A model generated the notes under the pieces. The model saw only the letters and a list, made by a program, of their open reading frames with translations, made no database searches and had not been told where the DNA came from. A DNA stretch of 11,033 bases from JBCDJG01 sp038748065. GTDB lineage: Bacteria > Pseudomonadota > Gammaproteobacteria > Pseudomonadales > Halieaceae. Position numbers and translations under genes: made by a program. The stretch covers positions 1 to 11,033 of the forward strand of contig JBCDJG010000096.1 in the NCBI GenBank assembly GCA_038748065.1. Direction: 5' to 3'. Position 1 is the stretch's first letter. Each line of letters opens with the position of its first letter. This document shows, in pieces, positions 1 through 6,530 of the stretch.

Positions 1-2651
1 AGTTGCAGCTGATCGTAGCGATCCTCGAGCTCTTCTGGGCTCAGGCCCGGCAATTGATGTAGCTCGTAGGCATCGCCGATCGTGTCCAGAAACTGAACGT
101 AGCCATTGCAGAGCTCGTAAAGTGCTCTGGCGTCGATAATTTTTCTGTGAAATGCCCTTTGGGCAGAGCTCATATTCCTTGGCGAGCGGTTCAGAGACGC
201 GATGTCACTGGAACTGTTTAGCTCGAAGAACCTTCGCAAAAGGCTGATGTTTTCGTCAGACCTGCGGCGCGGCATGCGGTCCTCAATTTCTTCGAGCAGG
301 TCTTCGGGGAATTCGGCAGACTCGATCAGGTTGTTGTATGCGAGAGAGAACAGCTTGAAGCTGGTTTCTTCACTCAGCCCACCGCCCTGGCGGTCCACCT
401 GGCGGAATATGCGGCGTGATTCCTTGTCATCGAGCATCAAGCTGAGGCTGATATCGCCCTTCACTCGCTCACTACCGGTCTCTGTCGCCCAGCGTCTCAA
501 GGTATTCTGAGCCAGGTTTATGGTAGTGGTGGGTAGTAGGCCGGCCTCTGCCAGGCTCTCGACAAAGCCCGTCACGTCACCTTGGGTGAGCTTGGCGTCC
601 TGGTGATCCAGGGTCAGGCCGATCTCCAGTTCACCCCTTGCGAGGCCGGCGGCGATGTCCAGCACGTTAAAGAACACCAATCTACGCTTTTCTGCATCGG
701 TTTCGGTTATTCGGATCCAGGTGCCTTTGCTAATTGCAGAAACGCGGCCGGCTCCATCTACGGTTACCCGGGCCTCTGAGTCGAACATTGCGATGCTGCT
801 GAATTCGAAGCCCACAATCACTAACTGGTAACCAAACTTCTTGCTCGCCTTACGGAATCGAGTGAGGAAAGTACTGTCCTCATCGAAAGTCAATCCAGGG
901 GGGCTTCGCTCCAGGAGGGCCATCACCTTCTCAAACCTACCCGTCACCAGCGCGTCGTAGGCGTCCTCTGTGGCTGGGGTCAACTGGTCTATGACCGCGG
1001 TTGCCTCGACTAGCGCGCCCTGCTCGCGCCGGTCCTCCATCTCAAACTTGGCAATCACTTTGTGCCGGGCCGCGTCTTGGGTGGCCGTAATCAGTTTGCC
1101 GAGCATGGTCTCGTATTGCTCTATAGCCGCTTTCACGCCGCTCAGTGCCTGGTTGGCCTTCGTCACGTTGTTGGCCATGGCGACGCCGGCTTCCTCAAGT
1201 TTGCCAATCAATTTGTTCAGTGGGCCGGAACTAAGGCCCGTGACCTTCTCTTCCAGTTGCTTCTGGTACTCTTTCAGCAATTCGGCAAGTTCTTCCTGAG
1301 CCTTGCCCCCGATGTCGGTATTCTCCAGGCCTAGTTTGGCCAAGGCGCTAGCGGCCGCATCGCTGGCGCGAGAGGAAATTGGGTCTGCCAGGCTGTCTAT
1401 TCGCCCTGTTATCAGCGCGTTTAGGTCCTTTCTGAGTGCAGCTGGTGTGCCACCACTCGAGCTCCCCAGGCCCACTTCGATAGCTTGCTTCAGAATATCG
1501 CGGTGGTCGCTTTCATCCACCAGCCTTTTAACCGCGTCTTTCAGCTCGTTTTCCAGCTTGTCCTGGATGTAAGTGCCGGGTGTAAGAAATTCGCGGTAGT
1601 CATCCAGTACGTCCTTCAGCTGCCCTTCATGCCGTTCCAATATAGTGCGCAGGCGGGCCACCAGTTTCTCCAGATTAACTTCTACTCCTAGAGCTGCGCT
1701 GATGCCCCGCTCAGTACTGCGCGTGCGTTCAATTGCGACCTTTATGCCACTCATCGCGCCACCGGGGAAAGTCTCCCGCGTGATGGTGATGTCGTAGTCG
1801 GCGTTTATACCTACATCCACGCCCACCGTGAGGCCCGCATCCACAGTAATGTCTTCCGCAAGGTCGAATCCGTTGGCCACGCCCACTTCTACGGCCAGTG
1901 AGGACTCACCTTTGATCCTTGCGATAACGCCGGCCAGCGTTCCCCTATTCATCGCATGCCACACGCTGTCCAGCGAGAAGGGGTTGCTCAAGTGCCGCAG
2001 CCCCTTAGCCACTGCGCGCGCATACAGCGTGTCATCATCTTCGGGGTCGAAAAAATAACGTAGGCCGAGTTCTGCGGATGCCGCAGTATTCGCGCTTACC
2101 GAACCCGCCTTGAATGGCATGCTGGCACCTGCTTTACCCTGCAGGCTGCCTTCGAAGTCTAGAATCACCAGTTCGGTGCCAGGTGCATCGCCGGAGCCGG
2201 GCCAATCCTCTGCGGCGTCCAGTTCCAGGCTAGCTGTGGCCCCTAATTCGAAGCTGTATGTAGTGTCGGTACCGCCGCTGCCGCCTAGAGATTTGTCCAG
2301 AATATCCCAGTCAATCAGGCCGTCGGGGCCACCATTGGCATAGTAGCTGACAGGGGTTAGGAGTTTTCTGGCGGGCTCGGGAATGCGTCCCAGTAATCTG
2401 GCAAGCCGGGTGGCAAGTGCCCGCAGTCTTTCCGCTTCGATGCCCACATCCTCTACGGCGGCGTAGAGTTCTTCGTCGTCCCGCGGCCCCTCAATGAAAG
2501 CTACGGCAGACATAGCGTTCAATTCATTGGCCGCCTCGCGATAGCGCTTCCAGGCCTCAGTTAGTTCGCCTAGGGCGTCCAGTGCTTCGATGTCTTCAGC
2601 AAGGTCCAGTTTGCGACCGGCGGCAGTCAGTATATCCAGAATGTTGTTCAT
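1..2651 (-). CDS. Very large orphan protein, at least 883 residues, C-terminus outside the window
   Basis: An uninterrupted minus-strand frame starts at ATG 2651 and runs to the window edge with no stop, giving 883 residues of a longer protein. I do not recognise the family. The N-terminus (about 1-100) is helical and charged. Residues about 130-330 are rich in short alternating hydrophobic/polar segments, for example LAVEVGVANGF and LTVGVDVGINADYDITI, which suggests beta strands. Residues about 330-600 are helical with a coiled-coil-like stretch near 450-520 (KAQEELAELLKEYQKQLEEK). A second short beta-rich part (about 605-660, YQLVIVGFEFSSIAMF) is followed by helices. There is no signal peptide and no clear membrane helix. 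Its ATG overlaps the lipase stop as ATGA, so translation is probably coupled and the two products may work together. Shadow frames on the plus strand have no support. The reading frame is secure; the function is unknown. Confidence 0.9.
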   Translation of the reverse strand, partial: MNNILDILTAAGRKLDLAEDIEALDALGELTEAWKRYREAANELNAMSAVAFIEGPRDDEELYAAVEDVGIEAERLRALATRLARLLGRIPEPARKLLTPVSYYANGGPDGLIDWDILDKSLGGSGGTDTTYSFELGATASLELDAAEDWPGSGDAPGTELVILDFEGSLQGKAGASMPFKAGSVSANTAASAELGLRYFFDPEDDDTLYARAVAKGLRHLSNPFSLDSVWHAMNRGTLAGVIARIKGESSLAVEVGVANGFDLAEDITVDAGLTVGVDVGINADYDITITRETFPGGAMSGIKVAIERTRSTERGISAALGVEVNLEKLVARLRTILERHEGQLKDVLDDYREFLTPGTYIQDKLENELKDAVKRLVDESDHRDILKQAIEVGLGSSSGGTPAALRKDLNALITGRIDSLADPISSRASDAAASALAKLGLENTDIGGKAQEELAELLKEYQKQLEEKVTGLSSGPLNKLIGKLEEAGVAMANNVTKANQALSGVKAAIEQYETMLGKLITATQDAARHKVIAKFEMEDRREQGALVEATAVIDQLTPATEDAYDALVTGRFEKVMALLERSPPGLTFDEDSTFLTRFRKASKKFGYQLVIVGFEFSSIAMFDSEARVTVDGAGRVSAISKGTWIRITETDAEKRRLVFFNVLDIAAGLARGELEIGLTLDHQDAKLTQGDVTGFVESLAEAGLLPTTTINLAQNTLRRWATETGSERVKGDISLSLMLDDKESRRIFRQVDRQGGGLSEETSFKLFSLAYNNLIESAEFPEDLLEEIEDRMPRRRSDENISLLRRFFELNSSSDIASLNRSPRNMSSAQRAFHRKIIDARALYELCNGYVQFLDTIGDAYELHQLPGLSPEELEDRYDQLQ

Positions 2652-3349
2652 GGGTTTTGCCTTCTATTTCTGTCATTTTTCAGCATGGAGATGGAGCCCT
2701 TGTTAGGGTCGTGCAGTACGTGGTGGTCAAAGGGCTCTGGCGGCACGTGCGGCACTATGTCACCGTCGATCACTACCCGGTGATGTGAGCCCTTGCCCAT
2801 GGCGGCGTTGAGTGCCTGGGCAAAGTCCTCATCGCCTGGGTGAGGGCTGGAGAAGATGTAAATACCGTAAACCTCATAGCCGTTCTCCAGAATCATGCCA
2901 TCATAGCGTGACCCCAGGGCGCCTCCCGGGCTATGGCCGATCACACAGAGGCGTTTGGTGGGACCATTGATTTTGTCGATCGCATTGGTGGTTGCAATTA
3001 CAGCCGGGTCCAGGGTGTCCTGGAAACCTTTGTGGGCCCTGGTCCTCTCGAATGGGCCGGGGTCGCGTACCGCCTGGAAGTTAGCGAACCAGTCCTTGAT
3101 GTCGTCGCTGCCGCGGAATACGCAGATGGTGTCCGTATCGTTGGCCATCACGTAGCACTGGGTGTCGATATCTTGGCCCTTGGTAACACCGTGAAACAGG
3201 CATTCGTAGCCCCACTGCTTGGTGAATTTTTTCACCGTGGTCTTACTTTTGTAGCCCAGATCACAGGCTATGGCGAGTGATAGCGCGACGTCCGGATCAT
3301 AATCTGTGCCGGCCTTAACACTGGTAAAATGTTCAGACAAGTCGGTCAT
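2648..3349 (-). CDS. Class 3 lipase-like alpha/beta hydrolase
   Basis: The 233-residue product has the layout of the fungal-type class 3 lipase family (Lipase_3): an oxyanion-side block VFRGSDDIKDWFANF (77-91), the AHKGFQD block (105-111), the nucleophile elbow GHSPGG (Ser140), a SSPHPGDEDFA block (167-177), and DGDIVPHVPP (195-204), which supplies the likely acid Asp197. His209, His210 or His213 could complete the triad. The expected activity is hydrolysis of an ester or acylglycerol; the substrate is unknown. The elbow has Pro where this family usually has Leu (GHSLGG). There is no signal peptide, so the enzyme is probably cytoplasmic unless exported another way. GGAA sits about 8 bases before the ATG. 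It lies 32 bases after the CBS gene, and its TGA overlaps the start of the giant downstream gene, which makes co-translation likely. The fold assignment is good; the activity is inferred. Confidence 0.85.
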   Translation of the reverse strand: MTDLSEHFTSVKAGTDYDPDVALSLAIACDLGYKSKTTVKKFTKQWGYECLFHGVTKGQDIDTQCYVMANDTDTICVFRGSDDIKDWFANFQAVRDPGPFERTRAHKGFQDTLDPAVIATTNAIDKINGPTKRLCVIGHSPGGALGSRYDGMILENGYEVYGIYIFSSPHPGDEDFAQALNAAMGKGSHHRVVIDGDIVPHVPPEPFDHHVLHDPNKGSISMLKNDRNRRQNP

Positions 3350-3381
3350 CCTTTACTTCCAGGGCCCGTGTCGGCCCGAAA

Positions 3382-3837
3382 CTATGCTTTTGTGTGGCGC
3401 AGAATGCGCTTATTGGTTATCCAGCCAACAACCGGCTCGTCTCTCGATCCGCCATTGGTAACAAACACGTCCGCACATCCCTTTATTTTCTCCATGGCTG
3501 CCTTTGCCTCGGCGAGTGTCGCGGCTTGGGAAACAAAAGCCACAGTTTCTTTCAAGGTTTTGCCAAGGTGCGGGTCATCCATCAGGGTGCGCAGATTACT
3601 TTTCTCAGGGTCAAGCGCTTGGTCATCTGCCTCAGCGTCTTGCTCCAGCGCCTTTGACGCAATGAAGCCTTGCAGTAACGACTCGTGAATGACGCAGTAC
3701 AAGCTGCCGTTGGACTGCAGGATGGGCAGGCGGGAGATCTTGCCGCCAAATTGGTCCAGCAGGCGCTTCAGAGTAATGCTTTGAGCCTCTTCGCCTTGCT
3801 TGAGTTTGATTTTGCTCATGTCCCCCAGCTTAATCAT
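3382..3837 (-). CDS. Tandem CBS-domain-like protein, probably the C-terminal part of a split gene
   Basis: The 151-residue reading frame looks like a pair of CBS motifs (a Bateman module), which usually binds adenosyl nucleotides and regulates a partner. Motif 1 contains ITLKRLLDQF followed by ISRLPILQSNGSLYCVI (34-50) and HESLLQGFI. Motif 2 spans about 97-147, with TVAFVSQAATLAEAKAAMEK and VVGWITNKRIL. The ATG at 3837 has no convincing Shine-Dalgarno site. It also begins inside the usual first CBS strand: the preceding 14 in-frame codons read TVNEKLQSLRVVDE, which fits the normal lead-in to a CBS motif. Only a TAA at 3880-3882 separates this frame from the membrane protein upstream. It may therefore be a fragment of a membrane-anchored CBS protein, or be translated by reinitiation. 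The CBS call rests on pattern, not a search. Confidence 0.7.
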   Translation of the reverse strand: MIKLGDMSKIKLKQGEEAQSITLKRLLDQFGGKISRLPILQSNGSLYCVIHESLLQGFIASKALEQDAEADDQALDPEKSNLRTLMDDPHLGKTLKETVAFVSQAATLAEAKAAMEKIKGCADVFVTNGGSRDEPVVGWITNKRILRHTKA

Positions 3838-3879
3838 CTCGTCGACGACCCTGAGGGATTGGAGCTTCTCGTTAACAGT

Positions 3880-4155
3880 TTACTTCACGAGGTCCTGCAC
3901 ACTCTTGTTGGCGGCCTCGAAGTTTTCTCTAGAGAAGTAGAAAGCAAGCACCGTGCCCACCCAGGTTCCGAGTAGGGGAAGTACTGAAGCGAACACCATT
4001 TGAGTAGTCTGTAGAAGGGCTGCTTGGCTAGAGTTAGCAGCGACGGCTAATGCCACAATCGAGAGCGCAGCGACGCCTGCCACGCTGAATTTAACTATGG
4101 ACTTCGCGATTTCGGATCGAGCCCCTCGGTCAGGGGGTGCTAGCTTCTCGGCCAC
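3880..4155 (-). CDS. Small two-helix membrane protein, probably the N-terminal part of a split membrane-CBS gene
   Basis: The start is GTG 4155, preceded by AGGAG at 4163-4167 with a 7-base spacer, which is the best ribosome binding site of the left operon. The 91-residue product has a short charged N-terminus and two hydrophobic helices, about 20-40 (VAGVAALSIVALAVAA) and 52-74 (MVFASVLPLLGTWVGTVLAF). A short amphipathic segment, YFSRENFEAANKSVQDLVK, follows and ends at TAA. Both ends are probably cytoplasmic, which would place the downstream CBS module at the inner face of the membrane if the two were joined. The next frame continues in register with coding-looking residues directly after the TAA. 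A single change of TAA to CAA would give one protein of about 257 residues. It is the first gene of a leftward operon with the CBS, lipase and giant genes. Function is unknown. Confidence 0.75.
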   Translation of the reverse strand: MAEKLAPPDRGARSEIAKSIVKFSVAGVAALSIVALAVAANSSQAALLQTTQMVFASVLPLLGTWVGTVLAFYFSRENFEAANKSVQDLVK

Positions 4156-4376
4156 CGGTGTTCTCCTATAGTATTGCTTGAGACTAGCATAGTAAAAAAC
4201 TATGTAAAACTATGCTTGATAATTTTAGCTACGGGTCGGTAGGCCCGGGATAGTAGGCATGTCTGCTTTAGAGCTAATGCCGACCTTTGCAGAGAGTGGC
4301 ACCAGCCGTGAAGTGCTTCTAATATGTGAAGGGAGCGAGCGTGGCACTGCCCTTTCTCGCACATGGAGGTGGCAAC
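4156..4376. promoter_or_regulatory. Divergent intergenic region between the left operon and the response regulator
   Basis: This gap of about 220 bases holds the control region of two divergent units. An AT-rich block at 4186-4216 has a perfect 8-base inverted repeat, AGCATAGT (4186-4193) and ACTATGCT (4209-4216), with a third half-site ACTATG at 4199-4204. The half-sites are therefore about 10-11 bases apart, one helical turn, as expected for an operator. Promoter candidates are weak. For the plus strand I see TTGAGA 4178-4183 with TATGTA 4201-4206 (17-base spacer), or TAATAT at 4320-4325. I found no convincing minus-strand promoter hexamers. No small gene is evident. The stretch 4326-4376 is open in frame with the response regulator but is judged to be leader, because a better start lies at 4377. 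Confidence 0.45.
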
Positions 4377-5018
4377 GTGGATAGCCCAGCCAGCGCACGC
4401 ACTGTGCTGATTTGTGATGACGACCTGATTGTTCGTCAGCTAGCCAGTAGCGTGCTGGAAAGCGATGGCTATCGCTGCCTGCAGGCGGGGTCTGAAGACG
4501 AGGCCTTCGCCCTCTTCGAGAAGCAGCCCGTCGACGTGATGCTCATGGATATCTACCTGGGTGAGAGTAACGGCATCGATTGCGTGCGCCGTATTCGCGA
4601 AACGCCCCGCGGGGCTGAGACCCCGGTGGTGTTTATTACCAGTTCCATGGAGTCCACCGATATCCAGGCCTGCCTAGGCGAGGATATCGACGCCTGCGCC
4701 TATCTCAACAAACCTATCGTGTGGGAGACCTTGCCCGCACTGTGCAGCGCCCTCGCGGCGGCTTCAGAAATTCGTTATCGCGTACAGCGCAGCGAAAGCT
4801 TCGAACAGAAACAGCAGGTGCTGTTGGAGGGGCTGGCGAACGTCCGGCAGATGCTGGGTCATGTGGTGACCAGCGAGGAGCGGCGTGCGGCACAGGCGCA
4901 GGGCTCTTTCAATCCAGCCGTGTTATTGCACTTGAACGTGGCGCATCAGGCCCTAGAAGACATCGAGCAGGGCTTTGCCAACCTGCTGGCACCTGTGGAG
5001 CCCGATTCGTCAGGCTAG
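4377..5018 (+). CDS. Receiver-domain response regulator without a recognisable output domain
   Basis: I place the start at GTG 4377 because GGAGG (4365-4369) lies 7 bases before it. The frame is open back to GTG 4326, but that start lacks a site, and the REC domain needs none of those residues. The product is 213 residues. Residues about 9-120 form a CheY-like receiver: acidic pocket Asp14-Asp16 in VLICDDD, phosphoacceptor Asp58 in LMDIYL, switch Thr88 in VFITSS, and Lys112 in NKP, so every phosphorylation residue is present. The remaining roughly 90 residues are helical (SFEQKQQVLLEGLANVRQML, then ALEDIEQGFANLLA) and match no DNA-binding, GGDEF or EAL output that I know. It may act by protein-protein contact. 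No histidine kinase is in the window. Its TAG overlaps the convergent gene's TAG within one CTAG. The REC call is secure; the target is unknown. Confidence 0.9.
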   Translation: MDSPASARTVLICDDDLIVRQLASSVLESDGYRCLQAGSEDEAFALFEKQPVDVMLMDIYLGESNGIDCVRRIRETPRGAETPVVFITSSMESTDIQACLGEDIDACAYLNKPIVWETLPALCSALAAASEIRYRVQRSESFEQKQQVLLEGLANVRQMLGHVVTSEERRAAQAQGSFNPAVLLHLNVAHQALEDIEQGFANLLAPVEPDSSG

Positions 5019-5590
5019 AAGGTGCCGGGCTCGATCGCGCCTTCTATACACAGCCCGACATAGTGCCCCATGACCCGGCGAATTCGGGCGTCATCCGGGT
5101 TCGGTCTTTCAGCGTCGTTGCAGGCGGCCACATAGTATCTGGCGGTGCGGATCGCCGCGCTCGACCAGGTGCGGAACAGGGCCGGGTCGGTGGGGATCAG
5201 GCCTTGGGCGGCCATTTCTTCGTTCAAGAGGTTCAGGAACCAGGCCTGCGTGGGCATGCTCAGGCCCAGCTTTTGCAGTTCCAATGAGACGTGAATATCG
5301 GGGCGATCTCCCCGCAGGTAGCTGGTAACTTCCTCGGTGGAGCAGGCTACCGGCAGGTCCGCCACGATCGAGGCGGCGAGTGTCTGGATGTTGCCTTCGC
5401 GTACCTTGCGGCCTTGCTCCCAGCCCTTCACAGCTAGCGGGGTAACCTTGCCCTGGCCCGCAATCCAGCTCTGGCGGCCGGCGCCCATGGCAACCACGCC
5501 GCACAGGTCCAATAGGGCGTTCAGGCGCTCGTAAAATGAGTGGTTCTCTTGCTTTAAGTCTTCCAAGGCGCTTGGCGTGACCTGTGGCAT
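5015..5590 (-). CDS. XRE-like helix-turn-helix protein with an uncharacterised helical C-terminus
   Basis: I choose ATG 5590 (191 residues) because AAGGGG sits about 8 bases upstream; the frame is also open to a GTG at 5608. Residues about 20-78 resemble an XRE/Cro-type helix-turn-helix: ERLNALLDL, then GRQSWIAGQ, AVKGWEQGR (the common WE.G signature after the recognition helix) and NIQTLAASI. Residues about 85-191 are helical and of no family I recognise. The likely role is a transcriptional regulator of neighbouring genes, which is consistent with the palindromic sequence just upstream of its own start. It converges on the response regulator with a 4-base overlap of the two genes' ends. The HTH match is degenerate, so a non-DNA-binding helical protein remains possible. 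Confidence 0.7.
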   Translation of the reverse strand: MPQVTPSALEDLKQENHSFYERLNALLDLCGVVAMGAGRQSWIAGQGKVTPLAVKGWEQGRKVREGNIQTLAASIVADLPVACSTEEVTSYLRGDRPDIHVSLELQKLGLSMPTQAWFLNLLNEEMAAQGLIPTDPALFRTWSSAAIRTARYYVAACNDAERPNPDDARIRRVMGHYVGLCIEGAIEPGTF

Positions 5591-5649
5591 GTATTCAACC
5601 CCTTGCACGGTTCCTGCCGCGTGCAGGCTTGTTGGTCGTGGAGATCGAG

Positions 5650-5676
5650 TGCACAGCTGTGGTGCATAGTTTCACA
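5650..5676. promoter_or_regulatory. Palindromic operator candidate upstream of the XRE-like gene
   Basis: Two overlapping symmetries occur here: the 10-base palindrome CACAGCTGTG at 5652-5661, and the arms TGCAC (5650-5654) and GTGCA (5662-5666). Directly beside them is GCATAGTTTCACA (5664-5676), which matches GCATAGTTTTACA on the minus strand at 4203-4215 at 12 of 13 bases. The site lies 60-86 bases before the XRE-like start, a natural place for autoregulation. No good promoter hexamers could be identified nearby. Binding by the local regulator is an inference. Confidence 0.35.
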
Positions 5677-5698
5677 CGCTCGATAATGTTGTACAGGG

Positions 5699-5750
5699 CT
5701 AAAACTAAAGATCCTGGGGATTAAGGGCCGGGCTTGTTGTTCCCGGGATC
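5699..5750 (-). terminator. Candidate intrinsic terminator after the cysteine-rich membrane gene
   Basis: Read on the minus strand, 5750-5740 (GATCCCGGGAA) can pair with 5720-5710 (TCCCCAGGATC), an 11-base stem with two mismatches and a 19-base loop. It is followed at once by the T-rich run TTTAGTTTTAG. It begins only a few bases after the TGA of the gene ending at 5754. The stem is imperfect and the loop long, so efficiency is uncertain. If it works, it separates that gene from the XRE-like gene downstream. Confidence 0.45.
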
Positions 5751-5753
5751 AAG

Positions 5754-6371
5754 TCAGTTGGCCTGGGTTTCACACCTCGCGGTTGACCAACTCGGGTGAC
5801 GCACCGATCCGGCATACTTGTAATCCATGGTAATCAGGTGCCTCTGCTCTTTGGGGACCTCATCTGTGCCCCACAGCCCCTTAACGACATCTTTGACCAG
5901 GTCCTGCCTGGTGCTGCACTTGAACAGAAAGTGCCGGACGGCCTTATCTTTGCAGACGTCGAAGCCCTCAACAGCCCAGGCGGGGTCCTTTTGATCGAGA
6001 CTGAACTCGACAATCGCCGGCGCATCGGGCCCCAGGTTGCCTAATGCCCAGGTGAAGCACTGTGCGGGAACGGTGTTATCTGAGTCCATCCAGCAACTCT
6101 GCTCGCATTTAACGAAGTAGTCGCCAACGTTAGTAACCTTAAACCTGGGCACTGCGTCAGGCCTGCCTGTGAACGGATCTTCGAGTACGCGCGTGATCTG
6201 AATATTGGGCGTGAGATTAGTCTTCACCTTGGCCTTCTCCAGGCTCAGGAAGAAGGTATCGGCCAGGAGCAGGGCGCCCCCCACGGCGACCACGCCAGTG
6301 AGCAGACCTTTGTAAGTCTCCAGAATCACAGTTTTTATCGTGCCGTTCCCTGCCTGCGAGTTGTCGCTCAT
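5754..6371 (-). CDS. Single-pass membrane protein with a six-cysteine extracytoplasmic domain
   Basis: The start is ATG 6371, with AGAGGA about 6 bases upstream. The 205-residue product has a short cytoplasmic N-terminus and one hydrophobic helix at about 22-43 (GLLTGVVAVGGALLLADTFF), with no signal-peptidase site that I would trust. The rest, about 45-205, would lie in the periplasm and looks beta-rich (RFKVTNVGDYFVKCEQSC, IVEFSLDQKDP). It holds six cysteines (89, 93, 105, 140, 152, 200), an even number that could form three disulfides in an oxidising compartment. The strand pattern around 75-125 recalls an immunoglobulin-like sandwich, but I would not assign one. The gene diverges from the amidase operon across a 159-base gap, so the two may share control. 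I do not recognise the family. Confidence 0.85.
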   Translation of the reverse strand: MSDNSQAGNGTIKTVILETYKGLLTGVVAVGGALLLADTFFLSLEKAKVKTNLTPNIQITRVLEDPFTGRPDAVPRFKVTNVGDYFVKCEQSCWMDSDNTVPAQCFTWALGNLGPDAPAIVEFSLDQKDPAWAVEGFDVCKDKAVRHFLFKCSTRQDLVKDVVKGLWGTDEVPKEQRHLITMDYKYAGSVRHPSWSTARCETQAN

Positions 6372-6530
6372 GGCCGTTCCTCTATGTCAATGGGGTCATT
6401 ATCTGGCGCTATACCCTAGAGCATAGCGCATCGGGCGATAGCCATAGTTATTTTTTCTTGCAAAGTATTTATTGGGGGACTATATAAAAAATACAAAATT
6501 AATATGCCCATGCCTTGAGATAACCGAGCA
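6372..6530. promoter_or_regulatory. Divergent intergenic region with an inverted repeat
   Basis: The gap between the cysteine-rich membrane gene and the amidase contains a perfect 7-base inverted repeat, GCGCTAT (6406-6412) and ATAGCGC (6423-6429), around a 10-base spacer. This could be an operator, or a hairpin in the leader of the minus-strand gene. An AT-rich segment from about 6440 to 6510 follows and carries the amidase promoter candidate. A CATAGTT element at 6443-6449 resembles the half-sites seen in the other gaps. No small gene is evident. Confidence 0.4.
6458..6486 (+). promoter_or_regulatory. Sigma-70-type promoter candidate for the amidase operon
   Basis: TTGCAA (6458-6463) and TATATA (6481-6486) are separated by exactly 17 bases, with an AT-rich downstream tract. 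Each hexamer matches the consensus at about four of six positions. Transcription would begin near 6493, leaving a leader of about 40 bases before ATG 6531. This is the most consensus-like promoter I can see in the window. Confidence 0.5.

Noticed and set aside
970..1572. Plus-strand frames of about 90-110 residues opposite the giant gene
   Set aside because: They are serine-rich shadows of the uninterrupted 883-codon minus-strand frame.
4297..4325. Sigma-54-like TGGCAC at 4297 upstream of the response regulator
   Set aside because: The required GC element about 5 bases downstream (TTGCA-like) is absent; the sequence there reads CAGCCGTGAA.
4326..4376. N-terminal extension of the response regulator from GTG 4326
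   Set aside because: GGAGG lies 7 bases before GTG 4377, and the receiver fold starts after that point; the extension has no ribosome binding site.
5109..5504. A 131-residue minus-strand frame inside the XRE-like gene
   Set aside because: It is an arginine/proline-rich shadow frame with low-complexity composition and lies wholly within a better-supported gene on the same strand.
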